Shown here: positions 35,721 to 47,987 of the stretch, in pieces
Position numbering within the stretch: the stretch's first letter is position 1
Layout: every line of letters begins with the position of its first letter
Source of the DNA: Trichaptum fuscoviolaceum
Taxonomy: Eukaryota; Basidiomycota; Agaricomycetes; Hymenochaetales; Trichaptaceae
NCBI GenBank assembly: GCA_910574455.1
Contig: CAJSYZ010000011.1
Coordinates: 3,642,941 to 3,706,940, forward strand
Direction of reading: 5' to 3'
DNA length: 64,000 nucleotides
Made by a program: the position numbers and the translations under genes
Notes under the pieces: generated by a model
Seen by the model: only the letters and a program-made list of their open reading frames with translations
Told to the model about the DNA's origin: nothing
Databases searched by the model: none

Positions 35721-36130
35721 CTTGGGGCATATGGCGAATGTCGAAACTAGAGGATATATTTTATTTAGCTTCGTTTTTTTCCACAAAGTAGAGGTAAAAC
35801 ATACACAGCAACATGAGTAGTGTTGGTATTCAGGCTGCGAATCCTGACGCTGTATCGACCCGCGCCACTTGGATCTAGTGTGGTCGTCGAGTCGGCGCGC
35901 ATGATGAACGTATCATCAGACGCGAAAGTAAGGTTCAGGGAGAGTGCAGTGGCCTGATCCACGTAGTTGACGCGTCCGTTGGTTGGGTCTGCGATGGCTT
36001 CATGCTCGAAACCAGACAGAAATCCCGAGCCAACGAAATTGTCACTTAACGTGTAAGATGCGGCAAACGCAGAGGCAATGTGCGTAGATAGGAGTACCCA
36101 AGATTTCAGAGAACGGATAATGACCAGGTC

Positions 36131-37370
36131 TGTCGAATGTAGCTGGAGATCTGTTGAGGGAGAGCAACTGGTAGGACAATTTTATACCTAAAGGAAGCGG
36201 ACCAATAACAGCTTTTTCTCGGACTCAAGTCAAAGGACGCTGAGTATAACAAGTGCGTGTTGTCGGACGAAACTAGAGCGGTCATGAGTCGTCTCCATAC
36301 AGCTTGGGAACAACAAGAATTGATCTTTTTCGAGATCACAATGTATGCGATGAGAATAGTCAACCAGATTTGTCACTGTTCAAATTTTAAATCACTGATG
36401 AGCCCAGCGGTGACTATAGAAGAGACATACTTCTTGTAATTCTCAGATTATGAGAATCGAAGACCCACTCCGATGGTGTCTGGGGGAAGAAAAGAGACTG
36501 TTAGCGGACCAGCTTACTAACAGTTTGAGTATTCTGCCGAAGTACGTGACGGTATATGATCGGAAAAGACAAGTGAAGGTGGGATCGGTTTTTGACTTGA
36601 ATATCAAACCCTTCAAAGGAAGGATGATAATCGGAAAAATAGGAATGGAATTCAAAATTTACTTCACAGAGGAAGAGCAGCCAGACGCGTTAGCGATCGA
36701 CAGCTTAGCACTTTGAAATCCTCTGAGACCTGATGATCAAGGAAATAAGTGTGATGTAGGACTAAATGGTACGATCCATGAACTCGATTCATGAACTTTT
36801 AAGCTGAAAGCTACTCAACAATAGTTTAGCTGCTGAAGTGTGGACACTGAAAGCACGCAGTATGCTATACGGAGGAAGGCATTCTTCTATGCTGACCGCA
36901 CAGCGTGAACATCTGAGAGGCTGTAGACATCAATTTCGGCTTTATTGAAGTTGGAGATTGTCGTTTTGTATGAACTTTGTGACAAGGCCTGAGTGCTATC
37001 GACAGAAGAAATGTTAAGCGATATGTAAGCCATTTGCTACCATGCGCAACATTAGAAGCACGATAAGTCTTCTGAAGAATACGAGGCAAGGCACTGTGAA
37101 GAGTGCGAGGCGTAGAGTTGTGTCAACAAACAAGATGAGATGCAAAAGTAACGATCGTTGTCACACTGGCAGCCTGAGTGCCAGTGCCAGTGGCACCGTG
37201 ACTGACAGCCTTTTAGAGCGGAGATCTAATTGGTTATACTTTTGCTTGACAACTTGAATATCTACATTCCCTTACGAAGCCAGCGAACATTTCAATGTAG
37301 TAGCTGCTTTTGATTATAATGAAAGACGTCTTTAACAGACACAGAGAGAAGTTACATTAAGGATCTGACA
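36131..37370. other. Interval with one small possible gene
   Basis: An ORF at 36450-36716 (+), 88 codons, has coding-like sequence (MRIEDPLRWCLGEEKRLLADQ, ending YFTEEEQPDALAIDSLAL). A preceding stretch at 36257-36440 could be an upstream exon, but no clean splice pair is evident. No family is recognised. Island words (CTGGCAGCCTGAGTGCCAGTGCCAGTGG) occur at 37159-37195. Confidence 0.35.
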
Positions 37371-37373
37371 ATG

Positions 37374-37937
37374 TTAAGCACGAAGTTTTCTCGCTCTCCC
37401 CGCACTCACGATCCTTGCCTTCTGTTTCCCGCTTATCCTTCTTTTCTTATTCCGTCGGGTCGAAACCTTCTCGTCTTCGTCGGATGAGTCAATCTCCGCC
37501 AAGTACTCGAGTAAATCCTTCCGAATAGGAGGTGGTTTAACGTTGAAGGGAATATCTATCGGCAGGCTCTCGTCTCCACTCGATAAATCATCATCATCAC
37601 GAGGAGCTTTGGCATAGTCATCTGTATACCAGCGTGGCTCGCGCTCTTCTTCATCACCTCGGAGAAGCATACCCACAGCTTTCATCATCGCCATCCTTGT
37701 CTGAAGGCCAGTCAGATCGCATTTCATCTCCGCCTGGTGGAATGAGAGGATCATGCGATTCCTATGATCGTAGGATATCCGGAAATAGGCCTTTGTGACG
37801 TCTCTGAGGTAGCATTGGACCCTAAAGTCTGTGGTTGGAACATTGTCGACGGCATAGAAGTTCTTCTTCTCAGCAAGCCGTTTAACGTATTTCCATTTAA
37901 ACACAAAGCCATAACTCCAGGTCATAGTGTGTCCCAT
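37374..37937 (-). CDS. Tandem triplicate gene, copy 1, unknown function
   Basis: About 187 codons; the conserved start is the Met of MTWSYGFVFKWKYVKRLAEK. The next conserved segments are NFYAVDNVPTTD, a middle with HRNRMILSFHQAE, EREPRWYTDDYAKAPRD, the acidic linker LSSGDESLPIDIPF, EYLAEIDSSDEDE, and a basic end (NKKRRISGKQKAR) that looks like a nuclear localisation signal. No intron is needed. It shares most positions with copies 2 and 3. The conserved acidic-then-basic layout suggests a nuclear protein, but no domain is recognised. Confidence 0.6.
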   Translation of the reverse strand: MGHTMTWSYGFVFKWKYVKRLAEKKNFYAVDNVPTTDFRVQCYLRDVTKAYFRISYDHRNRMILSFHQAEMKCDLTGLQTRMAMMKAVGMLLRGDEEEREPRWYTDDYAKAPRDDDDLSSGDESLPIDIPFNVKPPPIRKDLLEYLAEIDSSDEDEKVSTRRNKKRRISGKQKARIVSAGRARKLRA

Positions 37938-38398
37938 GTATCAACTTGAGAAAAATGGATTAGGAAAGAAGTGAGAGGTGCGAACCTAAGGATGAGTGGA
38001 AGTGTAGTGAGAGAGGATGATAATGGCAGGTGTGGTTGATATAAACCAAACGCAACTTGAACCAGCAAGTTGTGGCTCGAGACGTGGGAAGATATAGCTT
38101 AAAGTGATACTACGTAGTAAATAGTAGTTGGAATACTTTGAAGGCTGACGGTACTACTCTTGTTCTGCACTGGCAGTGGTGCGCAGACTTGTGTAGAAAT
38201 TGTCAATCTCTCAGGCTGCGGAAGGACCGCCGCCATTTGCGGCACCGTGACTTTTTACGGCGGAGATTTAATTGCCTACTTCAAGTTCTATCTGAACGTA
38301 CTAGTACTACTGGCATGAAGTTTCTCTTTTGCGCCTTTATCGATGGAGTGGTTGCATGATATTATTATTAGTTATATCATTGACAGACGCAAAGAAAA

Positions 38399-38968
38399 CT
38401 ATATAGAATAATGGTTACGAAGTCTTCTCGCTTTTCCCGCACTCATAATCTTCACCTTCCCTTTCGCGCTAACTCGAGTCCTTCTTTTCTTATTCCGTCG
38501 TCTCCCCGATGTTCGATCATCTTCGTCCGATGAATCGATCTCAGCCAAGTACTCGAGGAACTCCTTCCGCACAGGAGTTGGCGTAGTGTTGAAGGGAATA
38601 TCTATCGGCAATTCTTCGTCTCCACTCGACAAACCCTCATCGCGAGGAGCTTTGTCAAAATCATCCGTATACCAGCGTGGTTCACGCTCTTCTTCGTCAC
38701 ATCGGAGAATCATTCCCACAACTTTCATCATCGCCATCCTAGTCCGAATGCCAGTAAGATCGCCTTTCGTCTCCGATTGGTGAAATGAGAGAATCAAGCG
38801 ACTCCTATAATCAGGGCATATTTGGAAATAGGTCTTTGTAATGTCTCTAAGGTAGCGTTCAGCCCTAGAGTCTGTGGTTGGAACATTATCGACAGCGTAG
38901 AAGTTCTTCTTCTCAGCAAGTCGTTTAACATATTTCCATTTGAAGACAAAGCCATAATGCCAAGTCAT
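38399..38968 (-). CDS. Tandem triplicate gene, copy 2
   Basis: About 189 codons from MTWHYGFVFKWKYVKRLAEK to a stop at 38399. Very similar to copies 1 and 3 through DEEEREPRWYTDDFDKAPRD and the basic tail (KKRRTRVSAKGK). In the tail it carries an extra Arg run relative to copy 1. The sequence just upstream of the Met is ATAGGACACAGT, where copy 1 has ATGGGACACACT. The additional upstream Met of copy 1 is therefore not conserved, which supports the MTW start. Confidence 0.6.
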   Translation of the reverse strand: MTWHYGFVFKWKYVKRLAEKKNFYAVDNVPTTDSRAERYLRDITKTYFQICPDYRSRLILSFHQSETKGDLTGIRTRMAMMKVVGMILRCDEEEREPRWYTDDFDKAPRDEGLSSGDEELPIDIPFNTTPTPVRKEFLEYLAEIDSSDEDDRTSGRRRNKKRRTRVSAKGKVKIMSAGKARRLRNHYSI

Positions 38969-39839
38969 ACTGTGTCCTATGTATTAACTTGAGAAAGGGA
39001 TTGGGCAAAGTATGAGAGGAGCCCAATGTTGAGTAGAGATGCAGTGTAGGAGGAGGGTAATGGCAAGTAGTAGGGTTAAATCAAGATGCAACTTGAACAG
39101 CTACCAATGGCAGTCTCGGTTCAAGTTGTGGTTCGATCCGTGGGAAGGTACTGTATATTGTAGCGTAAAGTTGAAAGGCTTTTTGATGGTGACTTCTCCT
39201 AAGATACAGACACGGTACTCTATATATCCCTACTTCTCAAGCCACGATGTGAAGAGCTATGTGGTTGTATAAGCGAGCCAAACAAATTTTTAAAAAGACC
39301 TCAAAGAGCACAAAGAAGTTATTGCAATCATGGATATGCATTGGAGTACGGCCTCAGCAGACCGTGGCATTGTACATATCCTTTCATTCACATATATGCA
39401 CTTGAAAGCGGACACAGGCAGACTATTTAAATTACATGTTCACAACTTATGTGGGTTCTATAACGTTGGTGGTGTGGTGCTACAGCACTTGGACCTTACT
39501 CCTGATCTTGTACAAGAGTTCCAAAGCAATGGAGTGTATCACAAGTCGAAATGATGTCTAAAGCACTATAATGCAGAGTTTTAGACTTTGCATCATTCCA
39601 GAACTCGAATAGTAGCCACAAGACTTTAAAGGCGCTTTGCCAGTGTCATAACCTACACCCGTCACGGCAGGACCGCCCGGCCGTTGGCACGGCGTCGCGG
39701 GCTTCAAAGTTTCATGACGGAGATTGAAATGTTGGCTAACCTTTATTTGAGTGCATCACCTTTGAGGCTCGTCTGCGCCTTTATCAATTTAGCGACCGCA
39801 GTATAATCCTATGATATTCTTGACAGACGACGAAAGAGA

Positions 39840-40427
39840 CTACATAGAGAAAACAGTTGCTCTAAAGGTACGAAGCCTTCTCGCCTTTCCCGCACTCATA
39901 ATCCTTACCTTCCGAGTCCTTCTTTTCTTATTCCGTCGTCTCCTCGAGGCTCCTTCGTCTTCGTCCGATGAATCGATCTCAGCCAAATACTTGAGTAGAT
40001 CCTTCCGTATAGGAGGTGGCGTAGGGTCGAAGGGGATATCTATCGGCAATTCTTCGTCTCCACTCGACAAACCCTCATCGCGAGGAGCTTTGTCAAAATC
40101 ATCCGTATACCAGCGTGGTTCGCGCTCTTCCTCATCGCAGCGGAGGATCATTCCCACAATCTTCATCATCGTCATCCTAGTCCGAATGCCAGTCAGATCG
40201 CCTTTCATCTCTGATTGGTGAAATGAGAGGATCAGGCGACTCCTATGATCAGGGCATATCCGGAAATAGGTCTTTGTAACGTCTCTGAGGTAGCATTGCA
40301 CTCTAAAGTCTGTAGTTGGTACATTGTCGACGGCATAGAAGTTCTTCTTCTCGGCGAGCCGTTTAACGAATTTCCATCTGAACACAAAGCCATAATGCCA
40401 AGTCATAGTGTGCGTTCTGTATCCCAA
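39840..40427 (-). CDS. Tandem triplicate gene, copy 3
   Basis: Open from MTWHYGFVFRWKFVKRLAEK to a stop at 39840. It has the same block order and is closest to copy 2 in the middle (CPDHRSRLILSFHQSE, DDFDKAPRDEGLSSGDEELP). The basic tail is shorter, and the last residues (FRATVFSM) differ from the other copies, suggesting that its 3' end was altered. The spacer to copy 2 (38.97-39.84 kb) contains no gene. Confidence 0.6.
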   Translation of the reverse strand: MGYRTHTMTWHYGFVFRWKFVKRLAEKKNFYAVDNVPTTDFRVQCYLRDVTKTYFRICPDHRSRLILSFHQSEMKGDLTGIRTRMTMMKIVGMILRCDEEEREPRWYTDDFDKAPRDEGLSSGDEELPIDIPFDPTPPPIRKDLLKYLAEIDSSDEDEGASRRRRNKKRRTRKVRIMSAGKARRLRTFRATVFSM

Positions 40428-40439
40428 AGTCGGGAAGGG

Positions 40440-42370
40440 AGTAAGAAAGAGATTATACGATTCGTATCAGCAGGGATGCAGAAGGATGGCTTGAGACTGA
40501 TCAGAAGGGAGAGAACACTTGGTTGTGGTTCAGGAAACGCATTATGATTATAACTGTGGTTCAAGCTCAAGAGGCCGTGGGAACGCTATGAACTCAAGTT
40601 TGATTGACATGAATGAATTTGTGCCTATAAACTTATCCAGTTACGACAGTACAGCGGCTACACTCTGTCTCTAATCCTGTTATCTGGGTTCATAACACAC
40701 GTATAACACGCATTCAACATCACATGTTACGCAAAGTAGTGCACACCTCTATATTCCAATCTGTTCTTTGAGATATGATAATAAGCTAAAGTACATACAT
40801 ACATAACAAAAAAATTCAGGGTAAGTCACACAAAATCAAGAATAGAAGTATGGAGTATGAAGTCTCCCCAGCCCCGCAATGAAAGCACACTCAGACGTCA
40901 AAGGGAAAGGTCCTACGCACATGCCGTCAGAAGAGTAATCGCCGCCGTACAATGGCCCCAGAGTGCTTCAGCTTCACCCTCCTAAAATGCGGATTCTGCG
41001 ATGGAAAGCGGTGGTTTCGGGAAGAAGAAAGGGTAAGGAACGACGTCGGGACGGAAGGAGAGTGTGTGTATATCGATCATGTGAGAACAGGAGAAGGGAC
41101 ACTCGAGGAAATGAGATAAAAAGAAGGCAAGGAATGTGCATTGGATGTGGAACGGAATAATGCATGTACAGAGAAATAAAAGTAATAAAGTAATAAATAG
41201 AATGAAGGGGCGCAAAAGGACAACGCGTGTGTGCCGATTGAATTCTTGAATCCGAGAGGCGAGTGAGTGGTGGGACGAGGAGGGGAGAGAGAGGGACACC
41301 AGAGAGACCAGGACCGAAGGAAACCCGGAGCGGCCGATGGCATGGCTAACGCTCTGAAGTGCTAATGAGTCGAGCACATACGTTCACGTGGAGGATAGCG
41401 TCCACACAGAAGGGTCGGTCCTTCCTATCTTCGTCGAGTTTCGCCCGAGGGCTATCACAAGCTCTCCCAAGCTGCGCAAACCAGCTAACTCACACGCGAC
41501 CCCTTCCACCGACGATCGCCGCGTGTGCGCTCCGCCGGGTCCGCAATCCGATCTCGCACAGCCCGAAAATCCGAGCAGCCGCCCTCGAAGTACGGCGGGA
41601 GCGAAGACGCCAAGGTAAGACTACGATATAGAGCGCCCACTCTGACGCGACGTCAATGCAGATTCTCCCAGCCACGTTTTCTTTCCTCAGGTCCAGGTCC
41701 AGGTCTAGTACATCAACCATCTCCGCCAACAAAGGAAATCTCCACATCCTCCTGCTCATGTCCAACGCGTGTGTCTACAACCAAAAGGCAAATATAGATT
41801 TAGTATACATCACACTTTCAATTAAAAAAAGGGCTCGCTTACCCTCTTCACCGTGCGTACAATAGCATCTCCACACGACAAATACCAAAGGAGATCCCCG
41901 GAGAAGACAGGAAGGAAAGGGTCGGGGTTGGAAAGACGTTTTCAAATGGGTAGAGTACGTACGAGGCGGGGCGGCGGGGCGATAGCGGGTGGTCATTGCG
42001 TAGGCTGAGGAAGGGAGACACAAAGGTGTAATTAAAAGCACGGTTAAAAAAGAAAAGAACGAAAAAAGAAAGAAAGAAGTTCCAATTATAAGCGTTAAGG
42101 CTCGTATGCTGGGTCGGGGTGAGGGGGGAAAACAACAGACAACACACAGCTGAGGAAGACGATGGCGACGATGATAATTGATGACGATGACGGGTGTGCA
42201 TGTGAGAGATATAATCAGGAATGATGCTGCGTAGTGAAGGACATGAGGAACGTGAAATGCGCGGACATGAGTGCGAAACATGATGCTGAAGACGGTGATG
42301 GTGTGTGCAGGTACGACATCGAGAAAGAGAAAGAGGGTGCGGGATAAATGCAACAAGGGTGTCATCTCGT
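40440..42370. other. Gene-poor interval downstream of the G-alpha gene
   Basis: Open frames occur on both strands, but they overlap and none has recognised domains. The sequence is purine/pyrimidine-asymmetric in places (GAGAGAGAGG near 41285; GAAAAAAGAAAGAAAG near 42060). Part of it probably serves as the 3' untranslated region of the G-alpha gene, which ends at 42375. Confidence 0.4.
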
Positions 42371-42374
42371 CTCA

Positions 42375-44070
42375 TCATAGGATCCCCGAGTCCTTCAGCG
42401 CATTCTGCAGAATCGTCTCCTTCACCGCCGCGAACACCAGCCTGATATTCCCCGTGTCCGTCGCCTGCGTCAAATGCGGGTACACGCTCAACCGTGCGCG
42501 GTTCGCCTGCATGAACCGCCACAGTATGTACTTCGCCGCCTTATTAATATCCGGGCCGCCCGTGTACTCGGGGAAGTACTTCTCCAGCGGGACCTTCGGC
42601 AGCTTGCTCTTGAACACGTCGATCTTGTTCAGGAACAGGATGATCGACGTGCGCAGGAACCAGCGCGAGTTGATCACGCTCTCGAACAGCACGAGGCTCT
42701 CGACCATCCGGTTCTGGCCCGCCTCCTCGAGCAGCACCTGGTCGTACTCCGACAGCGCCGTGCAGAAGATGATGCTCGTCACCGACTCGAAGCAGTGGAT
42801 CCACTTCTTGCGCTCGGAGCGCTGCCCGCCGACGTCGAACATGTGGATGCTCAGCTGGCCCATATTGAACCGCGTCTCGACGATGCCCGTGCTCTTCTGG
42901 CGCGCGCGCAGCACGTCCGTCTCCGTCGGCGTGTACTCCGGCCGCCCGATCCGCAGCACCTCGCCGAAGAAGTACGACGCGCTGTCCATCAGGTAGAACT
43001 CGCTGCTGTGGTCCATGATCTTCGGGATGATCGGGTCCTGCCACAGGTGGTGGATCGCCAGCCCGACCTCCTCGCTGAACGTCCACCCCGGCGTGCTGTC
43101 CACCTTGTAGTCCAGGATCGTGTCTGCGTGCACCCGGTTCGCCGGCAGCACCGGGTCCACGCCGATCTTGCGCATCGCGAGCACGATCGCCTGCGCGGAC
43201 TCGAGCAGGTTGCGGTACACGGTGTTGCGGTAGCTGAGCAGCTCTTGTGGAGTGTACCCGTTTTGATGGATGATTTTCATTTGTTTCACGATAGTGGATT
43301 TGCCTGATTCGCCAGAGCCTGGAAGGGAACAACAGTCAGTATGTTTTGCCTCACTAAAAAGGATGGAAGGAAAGAAAGAACAGAAAGTGATAGGCTCGCC
43401 ATTGCCTTTCGTCATCGTAGAATTCTCCAAAACATAGCCAGCCGGCAAACCATACAACCATCCAACCCAGAACCGAGTTCGTCAACACCAACATTGTCGC
43501 GCCGTGCCTTCCCTATCCTGGTCTATACGCCGAGTCTCGCTCACAACCTAAACCCAAGTCCGAGGCCGAAACCATACCCTGCCCTACCCATCTCAACTCG
43601 TCAAGACTCAGGCTCAGGTCAGGGTTGAACGCAATCCACCGCCCCAGCGCGCGGATGAGAGAGGGAGTAACTTGAGACACAAGCTAGACGAGGGGTCAAC
43701 GTCGCGATGATTATTCCTGTATACAGGTCGTCGTCGAGGGCGGCGTTCATCAAGTCGTCCGGCCGAACGACGAGTTCGTGTCTAAGTCCAACCAACCTAC
43801 AACATCCAGCATCCCAATCCCCCACCTCCCCTCCCAGCAGAAGACCCACTCCAAACAACCCAAAGACACAACCAAGGCACAATCGATAAAAAGTAAAAAA
43901 AAAAAGAGATAGAAAAAAGAGATAGAAAAAAAGTAAAAAAAAAGACACGCACCCAACAACAGAATCTTACACTCCTTCCTAAACCTCCGCGAGTCCTCCT
44001 CGATCTGGCGGTCGATCTCCGCCGAGCGCTCCAGCGCGGTGCGGTCCTGCACGGAGGCGCACGCGCCCAT
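42375..44070 (-). CDS. Heterotrimeric G protein alpha subunit, 353 residues, intact
   Basis: Two exons, 43953-44070 and 42375-43318, sum to 1,062 bases, the usual length for fungal G-alpha. The single 634-bp intron (GTGCGT..CAG) is long for this genome. The N-terminus MGACAS has the Gly-2 myristoylation and Cys palmitoylation pattern. GTPase motifs are all present: P-loop GSGESGKST, switch [10 protein letters not shown], switch [14 protein letters not shown], and TQATDT in place of the usual TCAT. The C-terminus LKDSGIL has Ser at position -4, so it lacks the Cys modified by pertussis toxin. [22 protein letters not shown] and this C-terminus point to the fungal group III (GNA-3/Gpa3-like) class, which signals from nutrient or pheromone receptors to adenylyl cyclase. 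That subgroup is an inference. Confidence 0.95.
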
Positions 44071-44084
44071 GGTTTCTCAACTAT

Positions 44085-47000
44085 CGAGATATCTGCTTCG
44101 TCGAGTTGTCTGCTTTGTCGAGTTGTCGAATGCGAGTGTGCGAGTAGATGTTAAGCAGCAGCGACGGTGAATCGAAGTCTGTGTTGAGAAATGGACAGGT
44201 CAATAATGCGATACGATGACGATAAGAGGAAGAAGGGGGGCAGGAGACGGTTGAGGGAAGGACAAGGACAAGGAGGAGCAAAGGTAAGAGGATCAGAGAT
44301 CAGAGCGAACTAACGTCCATCCGTCCGTCTGTCCGTCACCAAAGCCGCTGATGGGAGTAACAGCACAACACTGGCACTTACTCGTTACGTCGCCTCTACA
44401 CTCAACACTCAAATGACCAATCTGCTTCCGGCCGGAAACACAATCGAAAATGCAATTTAGGCCTCCGAGGTGTAAATTACCTTACAGACCTGAGGATCTG
44501 TCACAGGCCGTTGGAAATCGAGGGTGGGTAGTTGGGTGGTTGGATGCCGAGAGGCGAGGGAGGGGAGATGCGATGTCGTGTTTACCCAAACTGGGGGAAA
44601 CGCGGGTGATAGAGTTGATGTGGGTCGGTATGAGGGATGCTGGTGTTGGATATATCGGGAAGTCGAGTCGCCTCGTCTCGATTCGGTTCGCGTTTCGACT
44701 TGCTTCGTACGTATGTATGGGATACGACGAGTCAATCAGCGCAAGGATGTCTGGTGGGTCGATAGTGTCTTTGAGAGGACGAGATGAGAGGGATGGAAGA
44801 GAGGGAGGTCGATGGGGAGAGGCCGACGTTGACGCAGGTCGGCAAGGCGTGTTGATGGTCGTGAGCCCGAGCGTACGGGATTACGAGTTGAGAAATCGAG
44901 ATTAATAAAACAAAAACAAAATCGAGTGAAATTGCGGCCTCGATAGATGAAAACGACTTGGGTCCGAGGGGCGGTGGATTTGCAATTGCAATCGTCCAAG
45001 TGATAGAATGATGTTCAAGTCGTTGTTGATTGATTTCGTTTTGTTGAGTGGTGAGGCGAGGCACGAAGATTATGATGAATCGAATCGATGGGTTGCTTGG
45101 AATGAAAACGACGGGCGTTATTGCTTGGGTGTCTTCACAAAGAGACAGGCGGAATGGCGGGCGGTGCTCGAAGAGGGTCGACAACTCTAAATCGTCACTG
45201 TCGTCGTCAAAATCGTGTCACCCTCGTCAAATCGATAATGCAAATCAGAGGTGCGTGAATGAGGTGTGTCGTCCCTTTTTTGTCGCTGTCGTGGCGACGG
45301 AGGGGCTAGCTAGTAGCTGTGCGGTTCGTAGTAACACCAACAACAAGGGAGCGTCACTGGCACTCGCTCTCAGGGCGCCTTCTATTCCTGTCCTCCGACT
45401 CCGACTCTCGTAACCTTCCTTCCTTCCGTTTGTCTTCCCCTTGTTCTTTCCCTACTCCGAATCCTAGTCGTCGAGAGAGAGAGAGATTATTCGCGTTGGC
45501 GCTGCTGCGATGCGATGCGATGATGGAGGAGGAGGAGGATGGGGAGGAAGAGATGAGGTTGTTCGCTGACGTTGAGGTAGGGATAATTCGGGCGGTGCTG
45601 GTTGACAGCTGCCAGAGCTCTCACTCGAGTCGTCGCGTCGGCAATCTGCCACCGCAACTTCAACCTCCGCTGAATAAGCGTACGACCCCCGGGCACTGCG
45701 AGTGCTCCGAGTCTCCCCTTTCGCCGCGAGGTGTTGGTTGTGATTCTGCCTCCGTTGTGTGCATGTCGCTCTGATCATAATCAAGGCACGCCGTCTCGGA
45801 CAACTTGAAAAGCTCAGCAGAAGCAGCCGCTTAACCATGGTTCCATTACAGGTACTAGTACCACTACTAGCACTTATAACTCGCGCTTCTTCAAGTTGGT
45901 TCGTACCGATCACAATTTCCATTCAAGTTGCCATTCAAGTTGGTACTTGCCTGTCGATCACCGGCTTACACTGCGTAAATCCACACTCTATCCGCTCCAA
46001 GTCTTTATTGTAATCGGCGCAAGTGCATGGCCACTATCATCTCTTCCATTCAACCGAGCTACCAATAAACTTAAAGGTACACAACGTGCAATGGCGCGCG
46101 ACGGTTCTTTCGAAGGTTCTTCGATCACCTTGCCTTCCTTACACTTGCTTCGCGCTCTGTCCGGCGCCCTCACTCCGTATTTCATCTCCGAGGACCGTAA
46201 AGCCATAAAGCGCGCGTCCGGGGGTAGACACAAGTCCCTCCGACTCCTTGAAGTCTTAACACTCTACGAACTCAAATCGTCCTACACCTTGACTCGGATC
46301 TCCAGAATAACCAGCGGCCAGTATCACATATGGATGACCTGCATCCAAGCCGTTTATGCTGTCCCACCCACAGGCCAAATAAAAACGCTATCTATCCACA
46401 CTCAGCCTAAGGATGGCATCATCACGACAAACAGTCATGCCCCTCTGCTCCCGCGAACTGAGAGCGCGCTGGCCGTCGTCCGCCGACCCGAACAACCTGA
46501 ACCAGCACCTCTAGGTAATCTACATACACGCTCAGTGCCTCCCTTTCTGCCACAGAAACTATCACCGCAATTCCGATTGTGAAGTACATCCGGCGCCGTT
46601 GCATCGCCCACACAAAGGCAGAGGACTCCCCCCGTCTCCGAGTCTTCTGTCGATCATCGATCATCAGACGTCCCAGGTCGACTATCCCACTGGCACGAAA
46701 TCAAGCCTTCTATGTAACTCGGATCGCCATACACTGACAGAAACAACGCGTCTCTCTGACTTCCTGTATTTCGCGCACGACCCCGACCCCGACCCCGACT
46801 ATTTCTGGCACGCTGAGCACTTAACGAAGTTTACACCGCTGTCGCTATACATATACTGTACTAAGCACTTGTCAGTCACCCTAAACCCAGGTTCACGCCT
46901 ACGCAGACGAAGTAGGTTAAAAACCAAATCCGAGTTCAGCCCTCCACCTTGGCATTATCTGCTCTTTGCATCCGAGTCCTCGTTTCCGAGTCCCTGGCAC

Positions 47001-47980
47001 GACTCAAAATCGACCTCGATTCAAAAATGGTAAACTGCAAGAATATAACGATTGACCTCCTCAAGCTTCGGATAGCAGAAGCCTCTCTATGTCAGAGTAC
47101 CCTCGTTTCTCTCTGGCACTGACAGCACTCGCAGCTTCAGATACGATGGTGTCCGTTATCCGGTGTACTCCTCCCTTTCTCGGGACAGCCGTGACAATCC
47201 GCGCCCGAGCCACTTGGCGATTTCTCGAAATTGAGAACACCCCCGGGCCACTGGCCGCACGGCGCTCACAATGCATTCCTGCGCGTTCCCATCGCGATAT
47301 CAAGCACACACTATGTAATACTGTACATCAACACCCAAAACAAACAAGCTGATATCCGCACCTATTCTTATTCCTCAACATCACTGGAATCTCAGGTTTC
47401 TGCTTCTACATCATGATACACGCGAGGCAAGCTCTTGGTGTCCGCAATCGCTCCCCGGCCATAGACTTTTAATGGCGTACCTCTCTGCCTGGGGCTGCTG
47501 TGGTCTGCTTCTATCTCTGGTGCCCGCCTACCATACGTACATCACGATGATCTCGCATTGGCGGCGAAGCTAAGCTTTACTATTAGATTCTACGGAAAGC
47601 GCGTGCCCACCGCGAAAACAAATGAGTTGGAGGACTGAGAACACATCAAGGAAGATCGAAGCGTCGAAGCGTTCCAGCCTGAGCGCCCGGCGCCGTGTGC
47701 TTCCCGGGCGAGCATCACGATCACGATCAAGATCCAGAAGCATGATACTGCGGGCCTGCGCCAGAGCCCGCTGTATTATTACTGTATCCATTATCGTCGT
47801 CGAAGAGCGGTACTTATAGGATCTCGTATGAGGGCGGCTATGACAACGACGACGAGGTAAGAACCTAAGGAGACCGCCGCACGTTCAGCCTCCGAGTCTT
47901 CCTCTGAAGGACCCGCAAGTTGCAACCTCCTCAACCTCCATCTACTCCTCCACCCCCGCCAACCCGGACACACATTCAAA
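44085..47980. other. Long interval without a recognised gene
   Basis: Upstream of the G-alpha start the sequence is probably its 5' region (GA-rich to about 44300). Beyond that there are open frames up to 228 codons (45896-46582, +) and 144 codons (46599-47033, +) with low-complexity or poorly conserved-looking sequence. I can support neither as a gene. Island words appear at 45850-45945 (GGTACTAGTACCACTACTAG, then CTTCAAGTTGG and CATTCAAGTTG twice). Confidence 0.35.
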
Positions 47981-47987
47981 CATCGGA

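Larger units (their letters stand above)
33233..36130 (-). pseudogene. Glycoside hydrolase family 16 (endo-beta-1,3(4)-glucanase type), split by a transposon
   Basis: Minus-strand exons: about 36130-35805 (signal-like LKSWVLLSTHIASAFAA, then SYTLSDNFVGSGF), 35746-35721 rejoining at 34077-33918 across the transposon, 33862-33635, 33585-33498, 33443-33381 and 33306-33233 (ending WDFAAVRVYE). Hallmarks are RADSTTTL, SVRIRS, HMPQGWAAWPAAW, GWYAMERTD and the paired Cys sites of fungal laminarinases. The catalytic GEIDIIE signature reads GDVDILE, so the nucleophile Glu has become Asp (codon GAT). The 55-base intron ending at 33863 would leave the frame off by one if spliced, and reads through in frame if kept. 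No ATG is visible at the 5' end in frame. Removing the element and one CTTGG copy restores HMPQGWAAW. Clear pseudogene or insertion allele of a secreted wall-glucan enzyme. Confidence 0.85.

Noticed and set aside
42474..43307. Long open frames on the plus strand, and a second minus-strand frame, across the G-alpha gene
   Set aside because: They are shadows of the strongly conserved G-alpha exon. Their products are low-complexity Arg/Val/His/Asp-rich and match no family.
46599..47033. 144-codon ORF considered as a gene
   Set aside because: Asp-Pro repeat and Ser/Leu-rich sequence, no family resemblance, and no supporting exons.
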